Positions 37,323 through 47,530 of a DNA stretch of 64,000 bases are shown one piece after another (position 1 is the first letter of the stretch; each line of letters starts with the position of its first letter). The translations under genes and the position numbers were made by a program. The notes below the pieces were generated by a model. It had not been told where the DNA came from. It saw nothing but the letters and a program-made list of their open reading frames with translations, and searched no databases. Source of the DNA: Shewanella putrefaciens (GTDB taxonomy: Bacteria; Pseudomonadota; Gammaproteobacteria; Enterobacterales; Shewanellaceae); NCBI RefSeq assembly GCF_016406325.1, contig NZ_CP066370.1:124001-188000 (forward strand). The letters run 5' to 3'.

Positions 37323-38915
37323 TTATTTCACCTCAGGAGGTGTCGTAAATGAGTGGTAAGGCGCAGGGCTTGGTAATGTCCATTCTAGCCCTTCGGAGCC
37401 TTCCCAAGGTTTAGCGGGCGCTTTCTCACCGCCACGGATACACTTGATTACCAGTACTAAGAAAATCAATTGCGATAGACCAAAAGCAAAACCGCCAATC
37501 GAGACGATTTGGTTTATATCGGCAAATTGGATTGAATAATCAGGGATCCGCCGTGGCATTCCTGCCAGCCCAAGGAAATGCATAGGAAAAAAGAGGACGT
37601 TTACAGAAATCACTGAGCACCAAAAATGCCACTGTGCTAAACGCTCGTTATACATATGACCAGTCCATTTTGGGAGCCAGTAGTAGGCCGCCGCCATAAT
37701 GGAAAAAATCGCACCTGTTACCAGTACATAATGGAAGTGTGCGACTACAAAATAAGTGTCGTGGTACTGGAAGTCCGCGGGGGTAATGGCAAGCATTAGT
37801 CCCGAAAAACCACCAATAGTGAAAAGGATAATAAAAGCCACGGCAAATAACATCGGTGTTTCAAAGGTCAGCGAGCCTCGCCACATGGTTGCTACCCAGT
37901 TAAAGACCTTCACTCCTGTCGGCACGGCTATCAGCATAGTGCAGTACATAAAAAACAGCTCTGCAAACACGGGCATGCCCGTTGTAAACATATGGTGTGC
38001 CCACACAAGGAAAGACAAAATGGCAATACTGGCAGTGGCATAAACCATAGAAGCATAACCAAAGAGTTTTTTACGACTGAAAGCGGGAACGATAGCTGAG
38101 ATGATGCCAAAAGAAGGCAAAATCATGATGTAAACTTCTGGATGGCCGAAGAACCAAAAGATATGTTGAAACATCACAGGATCGCCGCCGCCTGCCGCCT
38201 CGAAGAAACTGGTTCCAAAAAATTTATCGGTGAGCACCATAGTCACTACACCTGCGAGTACAGGCATGACTGCTATTAGCAAAAATGCAGTAATTAGCCA
38301 AGTCCATACAAATAGCGGCAGTTTCATCCATGTCATGCCTGGCGCACGTAAGTTCACTATGGTCACAATCACATTAATTGCGCCCATGATCGAACTTATT
38401 CCCATGATATGAATAGAGAACACGAAGAGAGCAGTGCTGTCAGGGCTATAAGTTGTTGAGAGCGGCGCATAGAAAGTCCAACCAAAGTTTGGGCCTCCTC
38501 CTTCCATAAATAATGAACCGAGTAAAATGGCGAAGGCGAAAGGAAGGATCCAAAAACTCCAGTTATTCATCCTAGGTAACGCCATATCTGGCGCGCCAAT
38601 CATCATAGGAATTAACCAATTGGCCAATCCTGTGAACGCGGGCATAACGGCTCCAAAGACCATGATCAGCCCATGAACAGTGGTCATTTGATTGAAAAAA
38701 TTTGGCTCAACTAGCTGTAATCCGGGTTGAAATAATTCAGCTCGGATCACCATTGCCATGGCGCCACCCGTTAAAAACATAATGAAACTAAACCATAAAT
38801 AAAGGGTGCCAATATCCTTATGGTTGGTGGTTAGCAACCAGCGCATAATGCCCTTCGGTGCCCCATGATGGTGGTCATCATGGACTGCGGTGTGTTCTTG
38901 AGTCATAGTGCTCAT
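37323..38915 (-). CDS. coxA: Cytochrome c oxidase subunit I (aa3 type)
   Basis: 530 residues, 12 membrane helices. Heme and CuB ligands are visible in MTTVHGLIMVFG, FWFFGHPEVYIMILPSFG (the HPEVY cross-linked His-Tyr), WAHHMFTTG and YFVVAHFHYVLVTGA. The D-channel entry region and GGFSGLMLA also match. It contains the O2-reducing heme a3-CuB site. It is the second gene of the cluster, 9 bases after coxB. Confidence 0.97.
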   Translation of the reverse strand: MSTMTQEHTAVHDDHHHGAPKGIMRWLLTTNHKDIGTLYLWFSFIMFLTGGAMAMVIRAELFQPGLQLVEPNFFNQMTTVHGLIMVFGAVMPAFTGLANWLIPMMIGAPDMALPRMNNWSFWILPFAFAILLGSLFMEGGGPNFGWTFYAPLSTTYSPDSTALFVFSIHIMGISSIMGAINVIVTIVNLRAPGMTWMKLPLFVWTWLITAFLLIAVMPVLAGVVTMVLTDKFFGTSFFEAAGGGDPVMFQHIFWFFGHPEVYIMILPSFGIISAIVPAFSRKKLFGYASMVYATASIAILSFLVWAHHMFTTGMPVFAELFFMYCTMLIAVPTGVKVFNWVATMWRGSLTFETPMLFAVAFIILFTIGGFSGLMLAITPADFQYHDTYFVVAHFHYVLVTGAIFSIMAAAYYWLPKWTGHMYNERLAQWHFWCSVISVNVLFFPMHFLGLAGMPRRIPDYSIQFADINQIVSIGGFAFGLSQLIFLVLVIKCIRGGEKAPAKPWEGSEGLEWTLPSPAPYHSFTTPPEVK

Positions 38916-38924
38916 CCTAATCCC

Positions 38925-40463
38925 CTACTGTCCATGTTTAACGATATCGGCGGCTTGAACTGTATCGCCTGTATTATTACCCCAGGCATTTCGCTCATAA
39001 GTAATGACCGCGGCGAGTTGTTGTGGGCTGAGTTGTTTGTCAAATGCCTGCATCGCCGTTCCCGTTTTGCCGTGCATCACAATCTCGATATGGTTGGCAA
39101 TTGGCCCCGTTACAATGTTGCTATTAACTAACGATGGAAAAGCAGGCGGAATACCTAAGCCATTTACTTGATGGCAGGCTGCACAACTTGAGATATAGAT
39201 GGCTTCTCCTTCCGTCATTAGCGCGTCATGGGTCAGTGTTGGCAGGCTAGCGGGATCGATGCTAGCACCTTGGACGGTTGGCTCTGTAGGCAACGCGGCG
39301 ACTTGCTGTGTTTGTGTTGTCGATGTCTGAGGCTGGCGATCACCATTCATATAGTCGTTCACATCTTTGGCTTGAACAGCATCCCCCATATTATTTCCCC
39401 ACGCATTTCGCTCATAGGTTGTCACTGCGGCAATTTCTTGGGCAGTTAATTGGTTAGCAAAAGCCTGCATTGCCGTACCAGCTTTACCATGGATGATAAT
39501 TTCAAGGTGGGGAGTAAGAGGGCCTGTTGCGATAGGACTACCTTTCAAACCTGGAAATACACCTTTTAATCCTTCTCCATTAGGTTGATGGCATGCTGCG
39601 CATCGAGCCATATAGACTTGCTCGCCTTGGCTCATTAAGTCTGCTTGACTAAGGGTTTGTGATAGGGCGGCTTGAGCTGTAGCGGCAGCAGTTTGCGCTG
39701 CTTGTTTTTGCTCGGTAATCCAAGCATCAAATTCTGCTTCTGGTACGGCTTTTACGACTATGGGCATAAAGCCGTGATCTTTACCGCAAAGCTCAGCACA
39801 CTGGCCGCGATAAATGCCTGGTTTATCGATACGTGTCCATGCTTCATTAATAAAACCAGGATTCGCATCTTTTTTCACCGCAAAGGCTGGAACCCACCAT
39901 GAATGAATGACATCTTCTGATGTCATTAGGAAGCGAATTTTGCGATTTATTGGAACAACAAGCGGCTTATCGACTTCAAGGAGATAGTGCTCGCCTTTAG
40001 GTTCTGAACCATCAATTTGTGTTCTAGGTGTCGAGAGTATGCTGTAAAAATCAATATCTTGATCGAAGTAGCTGTAATGCCATTTCCACTGAGAACCAGT
40101 GACTTTGATGGTGATATCAGCATTGCTCGTATCTTCCATTGCGATTAAGGTTTTGGTTGCAGGTATGGCCATTAGGATCAGGATAATAAATGGCAATATG
40201 GTCCAAGCAATTTCAACTTTGGTACTTTCATGGAAATGGGCGGCAACTGCGCCTTTGGATTTTCTGTGGTTTATCATGGCATAAATCATTACGCCAAAAA
40301 CCACGAGGCCAATAGCACAGCAGATATACAAGATAGTCATATGCAAGTGATAAACCTTGCCACTTATCTCGGTTACACCAGTGGTCATATTGAACCGCGA
40401 ATCCGCTGCGTTCAACGGTGGTGCGAATAACACCACGAGTAAACAATACAACAATTGCTTCAC
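38925..40463 (-). CDS. coxB: Cytochrome c oxidase subunit II with two cytochrome c domains
   Basis: 512 residues: signal peptide (about 1-20), two membrane helices (about 40-65 and 88-106) and a CuA domain with ligands in QCAELCGKDHGFM (Cys222, Cys226, His230, Met233). Two class I cytochrome c domains follow, each with a heme motif: CAACH at 288-292 and CAACH at 427-431. The two domains match closely (e.g. HGKAGTAMQAFANQL vs HGKTGTAMQAFDKQL; TYERNAWGNN in both) and are linked by a Thr/Gln-rich segment, so they arose by internal duplication. Most caa3-type enzymes carry one such domain. It leads the leftward cox cluster. Confidence 0.96.
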   Translation of the reverse strand: MKQLLYCLLVVLFAPPLNAADSRFNMTTGVTEISGKVYHLHMTILYICCAIGLVVFGVMIYAMINHRKSKGAVAAHFHESTKVEIAWTILPFIILILMAIPATKTLIAMEDTSNADITIKVTGSQWKWHYSYFDQDIDFYSILSTPRTQIDGSEPKGEHYLLEVDKPLVVPINRKIRFLMTSEDVIHSWWVPAFAVKKDANPGFINEAWTRIDKPGIYRGQCAELCGKDHGFMPIVVKAVPEAEFDAWITEQKQAAQTAAATAQAALSQTLSQADLMSQGEQVYMARCAACHQPNGEGLKGVFPGLKGSPIATGPLTPHLEIIIHGKAGTAMQAFANQLTAQEIAAVTTYERNAWGNNMGDAVQAKDVNDYMNGDRQPQTSTTQTQQVAALPTEPTVQGASIDPASLPTLTHDALMTEGEAIYISSCAACHQVNGLGIPPAFPSLVNSNIVTGPIANHIEIVMHGKTGTAMQAFDKQLSPQQLAAVITYERNAWGNNTGDTVQAADIVKHGQ

Positions 40464-40858
40464 AAGACTTCTCCTCTGCTAATTGCAAATTGCAACTACA
40501 AAGAAGAGTCACACAGTAAGTCTCAACTCTATGCAAACTCTTCAGTTCCCAAAAAAGCGTTTTTGACTTCAATGTGCGTTGATGGCTTACTTTTGTACTG
40601 TTACTGCTGTTAATTCGCCACGCTGGCACATACTACTGAAAAAATCTGTCATTTTAATTATTGATGGAAAATTGGCTGGGATAACAGCTCGGTTTTTACC
40701 ATCGCCAGTGATATAGAGTCACCAGCTTAATCAACCATACTTGCTGTTTAAATATTGATCAAGATCACTTATTTTTCTAATTGTCTGAAAAATTGCTAAA
40801 AAAAAGCCTCACATTCATATGTGAGGCGGCTTTCACGGCTAAAAAATCTTTTGTAAAA
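40464..40858. promoter_or_regulatory. coxB upstream region with FNR-like box
   Basis: 395 bases without a supported gene. TTGAT-CAAG-ATCAC at 40755-40768 matches 9 of 10 defined positions of the FNR/EtrA consensus TTGAT-N4-ATCAA and partly a CRP site. It is about 290 bases upstream of coxB and 90 bases downstream of sulA. Oxygen or cAMP control of the oxidase would make sense. The coxB promoter itself could not be placed. Confidence 0.45.
40797..40828 (-). terminator. Terminator of the lexA-sulA operon
   Basis: GCCTCACAT / ATGTGAGGC, a 9-bp perfect stem with a TCAT loop. The A-run at 40797-40805 is the T-run on the minus strand. It lies 31 bases after the sulA stop. Confidence 0.9.
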
Positions 40859-41371
40859 CTAATGAACAGGGCTAAAAAAAGTGGCTTGCTTAAAGTGTGT
40901 ATGTTGCTCAAGGCGGACCTTATCCTGTAAGTGGTTATTTACTTCCTCTAATACAATACCCATCGCTCTGGCACTTTTTGCCACAATTTGTAAGCGTCGA
41001 TTATCACGGGCATCGAGTGAGGTCGTCCAAGTAATGACTGCACTGGACGTACCACTTGTTAAGGCTTTCTCCATCGCCCGTAGGGTTTCTACCTCATCTT
41101 TTGCATGAACGAGTAATATACGATCCATGCGCACACCTGCTGATGTGAGTAACTGTTTATAGCCAATACTTGGTGGATTGATGAGTACAACCCAACGCCC
41201 CTGTTGACTGAGTTGTGCGAGCTGCGTACTGAGCTGGATTAACTCAGTACGGCCTTGAGTCTGTGTAGGCACACAGCTGATCGGTGCATACTGCCAGTTT
41301 GCATCTGGCTCTCGAATGTTGTCGAGCCACAACCCCGGATGACGTGGGGCATTGCCTAATAGGTTACTCAT
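40859..41371 (-). CDS. sulA: SOS cell-division inhibitor SulA
   Basis: 170 residues from the ATG at 41371; this ATG overlaps the lexA stop as ATGA, and GGAG lies upstream within lexA. The SulA/RecA-like core reads [47 protein letters not shown], then SSAVITWT. It binds FtsZ and halts division after DNA damage. Placement directly behind lexA in one operon is the usual arrangement outside the enterics (Pseudomonas, Vibrio, Shewanella). Expression follows the LexA boxes in front of lexA. The C-terminal tail lacks the short degradation motif of E. coli SulA, so turnover may differ (inference). Confidence 0.88.
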   Translation of the reverse strand: MSNLLGNAPRHPGLWLDNIREPDANWQYAPISCVPTQTQGRTELIQLSTQLAQLSQQGRWVVLINPPSIGYKQLLTSAGVRMDRILLVHAKDEVETLRAMEKALTSGTSSAVITWTTSLDARDNRRLQIVAKSARAMGIVLEEVNNHLQDKVRLEQHTHFKQATFFSPVH

Positions 41372-41988
41372 AGCCAATCTCCATTACGGATCACACCAAC
41401 AGCGAGTCCTTCAATTGTTAAACTTTGACAACTTAAATCCACTTTAATTGGTGAGTAGTCTTCATTTTCTGCGTATAGATAGACTAAGTTGCCTTTTTTT
41501 TCGAAGCGTTTAACCGTGACATCATCGTCGACTCTTGCAACAACTACTTGACCATTTCTCGCTTGTTGTACTTTATGTACCGCTAACAAATCACCTTCGA
41601 GAATGCCGATGTTTTTCATGCTGTCACCTTTTACTCGCAGTAAAAAATCGGCGGTAGGGTGGAACATACTTGGGTCAACTTGATAGTACTGTTCAACATG
41701 TTCTTGAGCCAAGATTGGCTCACCAGCGGCTACTTGGCCTATAAGTGGCAGGCCATATTCAACCACGACCTCTTCCTCTGCTGGGAGACGGATACCCCGA
41801 GAGGTACCAGGCATGATTTCGATACAGCCTTTTTTGGCGAGAGCTTTGAGGTGCTCCTCAGCAGCATTAGCACTTTTAAAGCCTAAACGAGTGGCAATTT
41901 CTGCTCGGGTGGGTGGCATTCCTGTATCGGCAATATTACGTTTAATTAGCTCTAAAATTTCAGCTTGGCGTGGCGTTAAGGGTCTCAT
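41368..41988 (-). CDS. lexA: SOS repressor LexA
   Basis: 206 residues: winged helix ([20 protein letters not shown], recognition helix [12 protein letters not shown]) and peptidase domain. The self-cleavage bond is Ala88-Gly89 in GQVAAGEPI, and the catalytic pair is Ser123 (KGDSMKN) and Lys160 (DVTVKRF). It represses SOS genes until RecA-stimulated self-cleavage. It is preceded by two LexA boxes, so it represses itself and sulA, with which it overlaps by 4 bases. Confidence 0.97.
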   Translation of the reverse strand: MRPLTPRQAEILELIKRNIADTGMPPTRAEIATRLGFKSANAAEEHLKALAKKGCIEIMPGTSRGIRLPAEEEVVVEYGLPLIGQVAAGEPILAQEHVEQYYQVDPSMFHPTADFLLRVKGDSMKNIGILEGDLLAVHKVQQARNGQVVVARVDDDVTVKRFEKKGNLVYLYAENEDYSPIKVDLSCQSLTIEGLAVGVIRNGDWL

Positions 41989-41996
41989 GGCTGTTC

Positions 41997-42031
41997 CTGT
42001 TTTTCTATACAGTTACTGTTAGTATATACAG
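41997..42031 (-). promoter_or_regulatory. Two adjacent LexA boxes
   Basis: Both fit CTG-N10-CAG: CTG TTTTTCTATA CAG at 41997-42012 and CTG TTAGTATATA CAG at 42016-42031. They are 3 bases apart, just upstream of the lexA start at 41988. The same double-box arrangement controls lexA in E. coli. Confidence 0.92.
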
Positions 42032-42337
42032 TATTGTTTGTAGTGCAAGTATTAACCATTTTTAGATCGTAAAGTGTTTTAAATCGGCAAATCTCAGTCT
42101 GATCTATTGGTTGAGTTTTTATGGAAGATAAGGCGTTTTATATTTTCTTGTTTAATTTTAAGTGTTTAATTTTTAATAGTATTTATTTTATTCCGATGGG
42201 ATGCATATATTGTTTTATAGGCTTATAAAACGCGTGATGTTAGGGCGATTTAGGGATATATAGGAGAGAATTAGCGAATACTCCCCAGAGTCTGGTATTC
42301 TATTGGGCTAGTAAACGTACTTAATTGCATAAGAATA
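42032..42337. promoter_or_regulatory. lexA/plsB divergent intergenic region
   Basis: About 300 bases between the LexA boxes and plsB, very AT-rich around 42100-42200. It must contain the plsB promoter. I see no clear box or ORF. Confidence 0.35.
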
Positions 42338-44761
42338 ATGCCTAAACAAGACTCTCTTTGGTTGAAATCATTACGTTGGATCCAAAAACACTTAGTCCAC
42401 ACTATTGTGGTGCCTCAGGATCCTTTTGCCGATCTGAATCTGGATACCTCCAGACCACTTGCTTATGTCATGAAAACAGAATCGCTGAGTGACATTGCGG
42501 CACTAAGTGAAGTCACCGAAAAATTAGGCTTGCCAAGCCCCTACGAACCTTTAGTTGTTAACGGTGTTGTTGCGCCACGGGTTGTTTGCCTTCAAGGACG
42601 TAAACCTTTGTTTGGTGAACGTGCGGGTAACGAGCCATTCCTTGAGTGTTTTATGCGTCTCTTGGCTGTTCATAAGGAGCGCCCGGAGCTTGATATTCAG
42701 TTAGTGCCAGTGAGTCTTTATTGGGGACGTACTCCAGGTAAAGAAGACGATACGATGAAAGCGGCTGTGTTGGAGCGTGAAAATCCAACTTGGCTACGTA
42801 AGTGCTTCATGATTTTGTTTCTAGGCCGTCATAATTTTGTACAGTTTTCGAATGCAGTTTCACTGCGTTATATGGCAGATGAACACGGTACTGATATGGG
42901 GATAGCCCATAAATTAGCGCGTGTGGCACGGGTACATTTTCGCCGCCAACGTAAGGTGATGACGGGTCCTTTACTGCCAAATCGTCAGGCATTATTTGAT
43001 TCGTTGCTCAAATCGGAGTCATTACGTAAGGCGATTCAAGAAGAGGCTGTGAGCAAAAAGATTTCTGAAACTCAAGCTCGTGAAACTGCAATAGAGTATC
43101 TTGATGAAATAGCGGCAAATTATTCAGATAGTTTAGTGCGCATTGCCGAGCGTTTTTTAACCTGGTTATGGAATAAGCTCTACAGTGGCATCAATATTAA
43201 AGGTGCCGAACATATTCGTCAGTTACACCACGATGGTCACGAAATTGTCTATGTGCCTTGTCATCGAAGTCATATGGATTATCTATTGCTATCCTACATT
43301 TTGTATTACCAAGGTATGGTTCCGCCGCATATTGCAGCAGGGATAAACCTGAACTTTTGGCCTGCGGGACCATTGTTCCGCCGTGGTGGCGCGTTCTTTA
43401 TCCGTCGTAGTTTTAATGGTAATAAGCTTTATACCGCAGTCTTTCGTGAATATTTAGATCAACTGTTTGCCAAGGGCTATTCGGTGGAGTATTTCTCTGA
43501 GGGCGGTCGGTCTCGTACGGGGCGTTTGTTAGCGCCCAAAACGGGCATGATAGCAATGACAATGAACAGCGTGCTGCGAGGAATTGAGCGCCCAGTTACT
43601 TTGGTTCCCGTATATTTAGGTTATGACCATGTGATGGAAGTCGCCACGTATCACAAAGAGTTAAGTGGCAAGAAAAAACAAAAAGAATCCGTTTGGCAAG
43701 TTTTTGGAGCCATTCGAAAGTTAGGTAATTTTGGTCAAGGTTATGTGAACTTTGGAGAGCCGATTACCCTGCAAACTTTTTTAAACGAAATGGCACCTAA
43801 CTGGCGCGCAGAGCTTGCCGATGATCCTGAACAAAAGCCAACTTGGTTAACTCCAGCGGTTAACGTGTTAGCAAATCGGGTGATGACACGTATTAATGAT
43901 GCGGCAGCGGCCAGTTCCGTCACGCTTACCAGTTTAGCTTTATTGGCTTCTGAGCAAAATGCGCTTGAGCGTTGTTTGTTAGAACGTCAGTTAGATTTGT
44001 ACCTCACGCTGCTGAAGCGGGTGCCTTATACCTCTTTTACTTCTGTCGCGGAAGGTGATGGTAAGCATCTTGTTCAACAGGGTATTGATTTAAATAAGTT
44101 TTCAGTATCCTGCGATCCTTTAGGTGAGATAGTGTCTATCGATGCTAATCAGGCCATTTCGATGACCTATTATCGCAATAATATTATCCACTTATTTATT
44201 ATTCCTTCTCTTATTGCGAGTTGTTTGACCCATAATGAGCAAAGTCAGCGACAGCAAATTGTGGCAATCGTGAATGACTTTTATCCGTTGCTAAAGGCTG
44301 AGCTGTTTATGGGAATTAAGGATATACCTTCCTATGTCAATCAAGTGCTGGATCTCTTTATTGAGCAAGGCTTAATAACTGAGTCAGATAACTTATCAGT
44401 TGTAACGGAACATTCCAGTCAGCTGGTATTGCTCTCAGGATCGGTCAGTGAGACATTGCAACGCTATGCCATCATTTTTAATTTGCTAGCACATCGTCCT
44501 AAGATGGAACGTTCAGAACTCGAGTCTGAAAGCCATTTACTTGCTCAGCGTTTAGGGGCATTGCATGGCATTACAGCACCAGAGTTTTACGATAAAAAAC
44601 TCTACGGCACTTTGAGTGTTAAGTTAAAAGAGTTAGGTTATCTTTCTGATAAAGATGATAAATCTGATGTTAAGCGTATTCGAGATCAAGCCAATAGCCT
44701 ATTGAGAGCCTCAGTGAGACAGACGATAGTTGCGAGTGTCACTGCGGAGCATATTAGTTAA
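42338..44761 (+). CDS. plsB: Glycerol-3-phosphate 1-O-acyltransferase PlsB
   Basis: 807 residues, the usual length for PlsB. The four acyltransferase blocks are present: [19 protein letters not shown] (HX4D catalytic), [28 protein letters not shown] and [15 protein letters not shown]. It transfers a fatty acyl group from acyl-ACP or acyl-CoA to glycerol-3-phosphate at the inner membrane, the first step of phospholipid synthesis. It is divergent from lexA, a conserved neighbour in gammaproteobacteria. The downstream permease start overlaps its stop (TAATG). Confidence 0.97.
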   Translation: MPKQDSLWLKSLRWIQKHLVHTIVVPQDPFADLNLDTSRPLAYVMKTESLSDIAALSEVTEKLGLPSPYEPLVVNGVVAPRVVCLQGRKPLFGERAGNEPFLECFMRLLAVHKERPELDIQLVPVSLYWGRTPGKEDDTMKAAVLERENPTWLRKCFMILFLGRHNFVQFSNAVSLRYMADEHGTDMGIAHKLARVARVHFRRQRKVMTGPLLPNRQALFDSLLKSESLRKAIQEEAVSKKISETQARETAIEYLDEIAANYSDSLVRIAERFLTWLWNKLYSGINIKGAEHIRQLHHDGHEIVYVPCHRSHMDYLLLSYILYYQGMVPPHIAAGINLNFWPAGPLFRRGGAFFIRRSFNGNKLYTAVFREYLDQLFAKGYSVEYFSEGGRSRTGRLLAPKTGMIAMTMNSVLRGIERPVTLVPVYLGYDHVMEVATYHKELSGKKKQKESVWQVFGAIRKLGNFGQGYVNFGEPITLQTFLNEMAPNWRAELADDPEQKPTWLTPAVNVLANRVMTRINDAAAASSVTLTSLALLASEQNALERCLLERQLDLYLTLLKRVPYTSFTSVAEGDGKHLVQQGIDLNKFSVSCDPLGEIVSIDANQAISMTYYRNNIIHLFIIPSLIASCLTHNEQSQRQQIVAIVNDFYPLLKAELFMGIKDIPSYVNQVLDLFIEQGLITESDNLSVVTEHSSQLVLLSGSVSETLQRYAIIFNLLAHRPKMERSELESESHLLAQRLGALHGITAPEFYDKKLYGTLSVKLKELGYLSDKDDKSDVKRIRDQANSLLRASVRQTIVASVTAEHIS

Positions 44762-46017
44762 TGACAAATCATATGAATGCGGTTAAGCATAAAACCGCAG
44801 GTAAGTCTTTGCTCGGTGGCGCCATGATTATTGCTGGGACGACCGTAGGGGCGGGCATGTTTTCCTTACCTGTGGTGGGTTCTGGCATGTGGTTTGGGTA
44901 TTCCATTGTCATGCTGCTAGGTATTTGGTTTTGCATGTTGATGTCGGGCTTATTACTGCTTGAAACCAACTTACACTTTGAACCTGGTGCGAGTTTCGAT
45001 ACGTTAACAAAACAAACCTTAGGCCAGTTTTGGCGCATAGTGAATGGCGTGTCAATCGCCTTTGTGCTCTACATTTTAACCTATGCCTATATCAGCGGTG
45101 GTGGCTCGATTGTAAATCACAGCTTGCAGGGTATGGGGATTGAATTACCTCAAAGTGTGGCAGGGTTAGTATTTGCCATAGTGCTAGCGAGTATTGTGCT
45201 GATCAGCACCAAAGCTGTGGATCGTATTACAACGATAATGCTGGGCGGTATGATCATCACTTTCTTTCTTGCTATCGGTAATTTACTGATAGAGATTGAT
45301 GTCACTAAGCTGCTTGAGCCCGATGGTACCACAAGATTTGCACCTTATTTGTGGGCAGCGTTGCCCTTTGGCCTTGCTAGCTTTGGTTATCATGGCAATG
45401 TGCCTAGTTTAGTGAAGTATTATGGTAAAGATTCCAACACTATTATCAAAGCTATCTTTGTCGGTACTTTTATCGCGCTTATCATTTATGCCTGTTGGTT
45501 AGTCGCCACTATGGGCAATATTCCCCGCAGCCAGTTTAGCGATATTATCGCCCAAGGCGGCAATATGGGTGTGTTGGTTGGTGCTTTGTCTAAGGTGATG
45601 GCAAGTAGCTGGTTAAACAGTATGTTAACCCTGTTTGCAAACTTAGCGGTGGCCTCGTCGTTCCTCGGTGTAACTTTGGGTTTGTTTGATTATCTTGCAG
45701 ACTTATTTGGTTTTGATGACTCCCGTAATGGAAGGATAAAAACGGCTGCTGTTACTTTTGTTCCTCCGACGGTTTTTGGGCTGTTATTTCCTGATGGTTT
45801 TTTGATTGCTATTGGTTTTGCGGCATTGGCGGCAACGGTTTGGGCTGTGATTGTCCCTGCGCTGATGGCTTATAAGTCTCGGCAGTTATTTCCTGAAAGT
45901 ACAGGTTTTAAAGTGAAGGGAGGTACACCCATTATCGTCATCGTCGTCTTATTTGGAATCATCACAGGTACGTGTCATCTTTTGGCAATGGCGAATTTGC
46001 TGCCTCAGTATTCCTAG
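44761..46017 (+). CDS. Aromatic amino acid permease (HAAAP family, Mtr/TyrP/TnaB-like)
   Basis: 418 residues, about 11 membrane helices. Family signatures are GGAMIIAGTTVGAGMFSLP at the N-terminus, LTYAYISGGG, and PFGLASFGYHGNVPSL. These proton symporters import tryptophan, tyrosine or phenylalanine; the exact substrate cannot be read. The start codon overlaps the plsB stop, so they are co-transcribed, although no biochemical link is obvious. A terminator follows. Confidence 0.9.
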   Translation: MTNHMNAVKHKTAGKSLLGGAMIIAGTTVGAGMFSLPVVGSGMWFGYSIVMLLGIWFCMLMSGLLLLETNLHFEPGASFDTLTKQTLGQFWRIVNGVSIAFVLYILTYAYISGGGSIVNHSLQGMGIELPQSVAGLVFAIVLASIVLISTKAVDRITTIMLGGMIITFFLAIGNLLIEIDVTKLLEPDGTTRFAPYLWAALPFGLASFGYHGNVPSLVKYYGKDSNTIIKAIFVGTFIALIIYACWLVATMGNIPRSQFSDIIAQGGNMGVLVGALSKVMASSWLNSMLTLFANLAVASSFLGVTLGLFDYLADLFGFDDSRNGRIKTAAVTFVPPTVFGLLFPDGFLIAIGFAALAATVWAVIVPALMAYKSRQLFPESTGFKVKGGTPIIVIVVLFGIITGTCHLLAMANLLPQYS

Positions 46018-46031
46018 TCCATTTTACTAAT

Positions 46032-46060
46032 AAAGCCCTCGTTTAAATGAGGGCTTTTGT
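46032..46060 (+). terminator. Intrinsic terminator after the permease
   Basis: AAAGCCCTC / GAGGGCTTT, a 9-bp stem with an 8-base loop followed by TTGTGTTTTT. It is 14 bases after the stop. Confidence 0.88.
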
Positions 46061-46107
46061 GTTTTTGACGATTCCATCTCGGCTCTTATCAATCTGTATT
46101 TAGCTGC

Positions 46108-47274
46108 TTAATTGGAGTTATTTATAATGATTGTGTCTGGACAAGAGCCTTTCCCCGCTTTGTTGGCTTTCGCGAGGAGAGCGGGTATTGAATCAGAACC
46201 TTTAATCACTTCGGGTAGATTAATGCGGATTTCACTTAACAGTCCTTTAGCACATTCTAAGCTCATTTTGGTATGAGCACCCTGACCAAAGCTTTTATCA
46301 AAGCTGGTATTTAGCTCCTGTCGAGTTACCTGTTTACCTATGTTCCCATGGATGAAGTTTTTAACCCATGCAGAAGCGTTTATTGTTTGGGTTAGCTGGG
46401 TGGCTAACAAAAAGTAATCGTTAGGATCTTGGTTGCGACAAGTTCCATGTTTCCACCATTGATGCCGTTCTAAACAGGTGCCGTAGCGAGCGCTCGGCAT
46501 CACTTCTTCTAAATTTTTGCGTACCGAAGCGTTAAGCTCAATTTCAGGGTAGCTACAGAAATCGCTAGGTTGTAGCTTTACTGTACTGCAATAGCCATAA
46601 CGAGTTCCACACTGTTTCCTATTGGGCCAAAGTCCATGCAAGCTAAACTGTTGCCACAGTGGAGATTCATCCGTTTTATTGAGGTCACTGCATTCTGCTT
46701 TACGGTTGCCATTGAGTTCGCAGAAAGTGCTTTGCCAACTCAATGCTAGAACGTGGGAGTCAAAGTTTCCTTCGAGTTGACAATGACTAACTTGGCGTTG
46801 ATCTTTTGTACTGTGCTCTTTAAGGCTATCGCGATTGATTGCTTTAATATCTGATGCTGTCGTGGTTTGTGAGGGTTCCATTGCTGACACTGGTGTGGAA
46901 AGGTCATTGTTCGTTACGCTGGTGAGATATTGGCCACAACTACCGCTTATCCAGCGCAAAGGTGAAGTTGCAGCATTAGTTTTGACTCTTAGCCATTGAG
47001 GATTGGTCGTGTTCCCTAAAATTTCCTGTACTGTATAGCGTTCACCAATATTGCTTTGTAACTGCTCTGGGTTGGTTTGTTTATTCTTAGATTGAAAGAG
47101 TTCACAGCGCTTATTGGATATAAATTCACCAGAAGCAGGTGCGGCTATTGCAGGGGTTATTCCTAGGAGCAATACGCTGACTATGCTGATGATGCGATAT
47201 AACATTAATGGTTGGCGCAAAAGCACTTGCTGTAAACGCTTATGGCTTGCGGTCAAACGCAATGGCATTGTCAT
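46108..47274 (-). CDS. Secreted RNase T2-family ribonuclease with N-terminal extension
   Basis: 388 residues (365 if the start is the Met at codon 24, MLYRIISIVSVLLLGITPAIA, which gives a better signal peptide). The C-terminal half has both RNase T2 catalytic segments, QFSLHGLWPNRKQCG and HQWWKHGTCRNQDP, each with the catalytic His. A preceding region of about 130 residues has an SH3-like pattern (GERYTVQEILGNTTNPQWLRVK, ISGSCGQYL) plus a Ser/Thr-rich linker. RNase T2 cleaves RNA through 2',3'-cyclic phosphates in periplasm or medium, helping nutrient use. It is divergent from murB. Confidence 0.88.
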   Translation of the reverse strand: MTMPLRLTASHKRLQQVLLRQPLMLYRIISIVSVLLLGITPAIAAPASGEFISNKRCELFQSKNKQTNPEQLQSNIGERYTVQEILGNTTNPQWLRVKTNAATSPLRWISGSCGQYLTSVTNNDLSTPVSAMEPSQTTTASDIKAINRDSLKEHSTKDQRQVSHCQLEGNFDSHVLALSWQSTFCELNGNRKAECSDLNKTDESPLWQQFSLHGLWPNRKQCGTRYGYCSTVKLQPSDFCSYPEIELNASVRKNLEEVMPSARYGTCLERHQWWKHGTCRNQDPNDYFLLATQLTQTINASAWVKNFIHGNIGKQVTRQELNTSFDKSFGQGAHTKMSLECAKGLLSEIRINLPEVIKGSDSIPALLAKANKAGKGSCPDTIIINNSN

Positions 47275-47530
47275 TCGATGGCATCCTTATCTGTGGTGGT
47301 GAATCGAGTCGCTTTGGTATCAAGCTCATGGTACACACAAGCACTAGGATTACAGAGGCTTATTTTTGAGTTATTGTGAACAGTCAATCATATATGAGTA
47401 ACTTGAATCTTCGCTAAAATAAATAGCCCCTGCTATTCAGTGTTTGAGCCGTAGAGGGAATACCGTTATTTGGCTGCAATTGCGGCTTTTAGTCGTTACA
47501 ATAAGATATTTCTCGCTACCGATCTATCGC

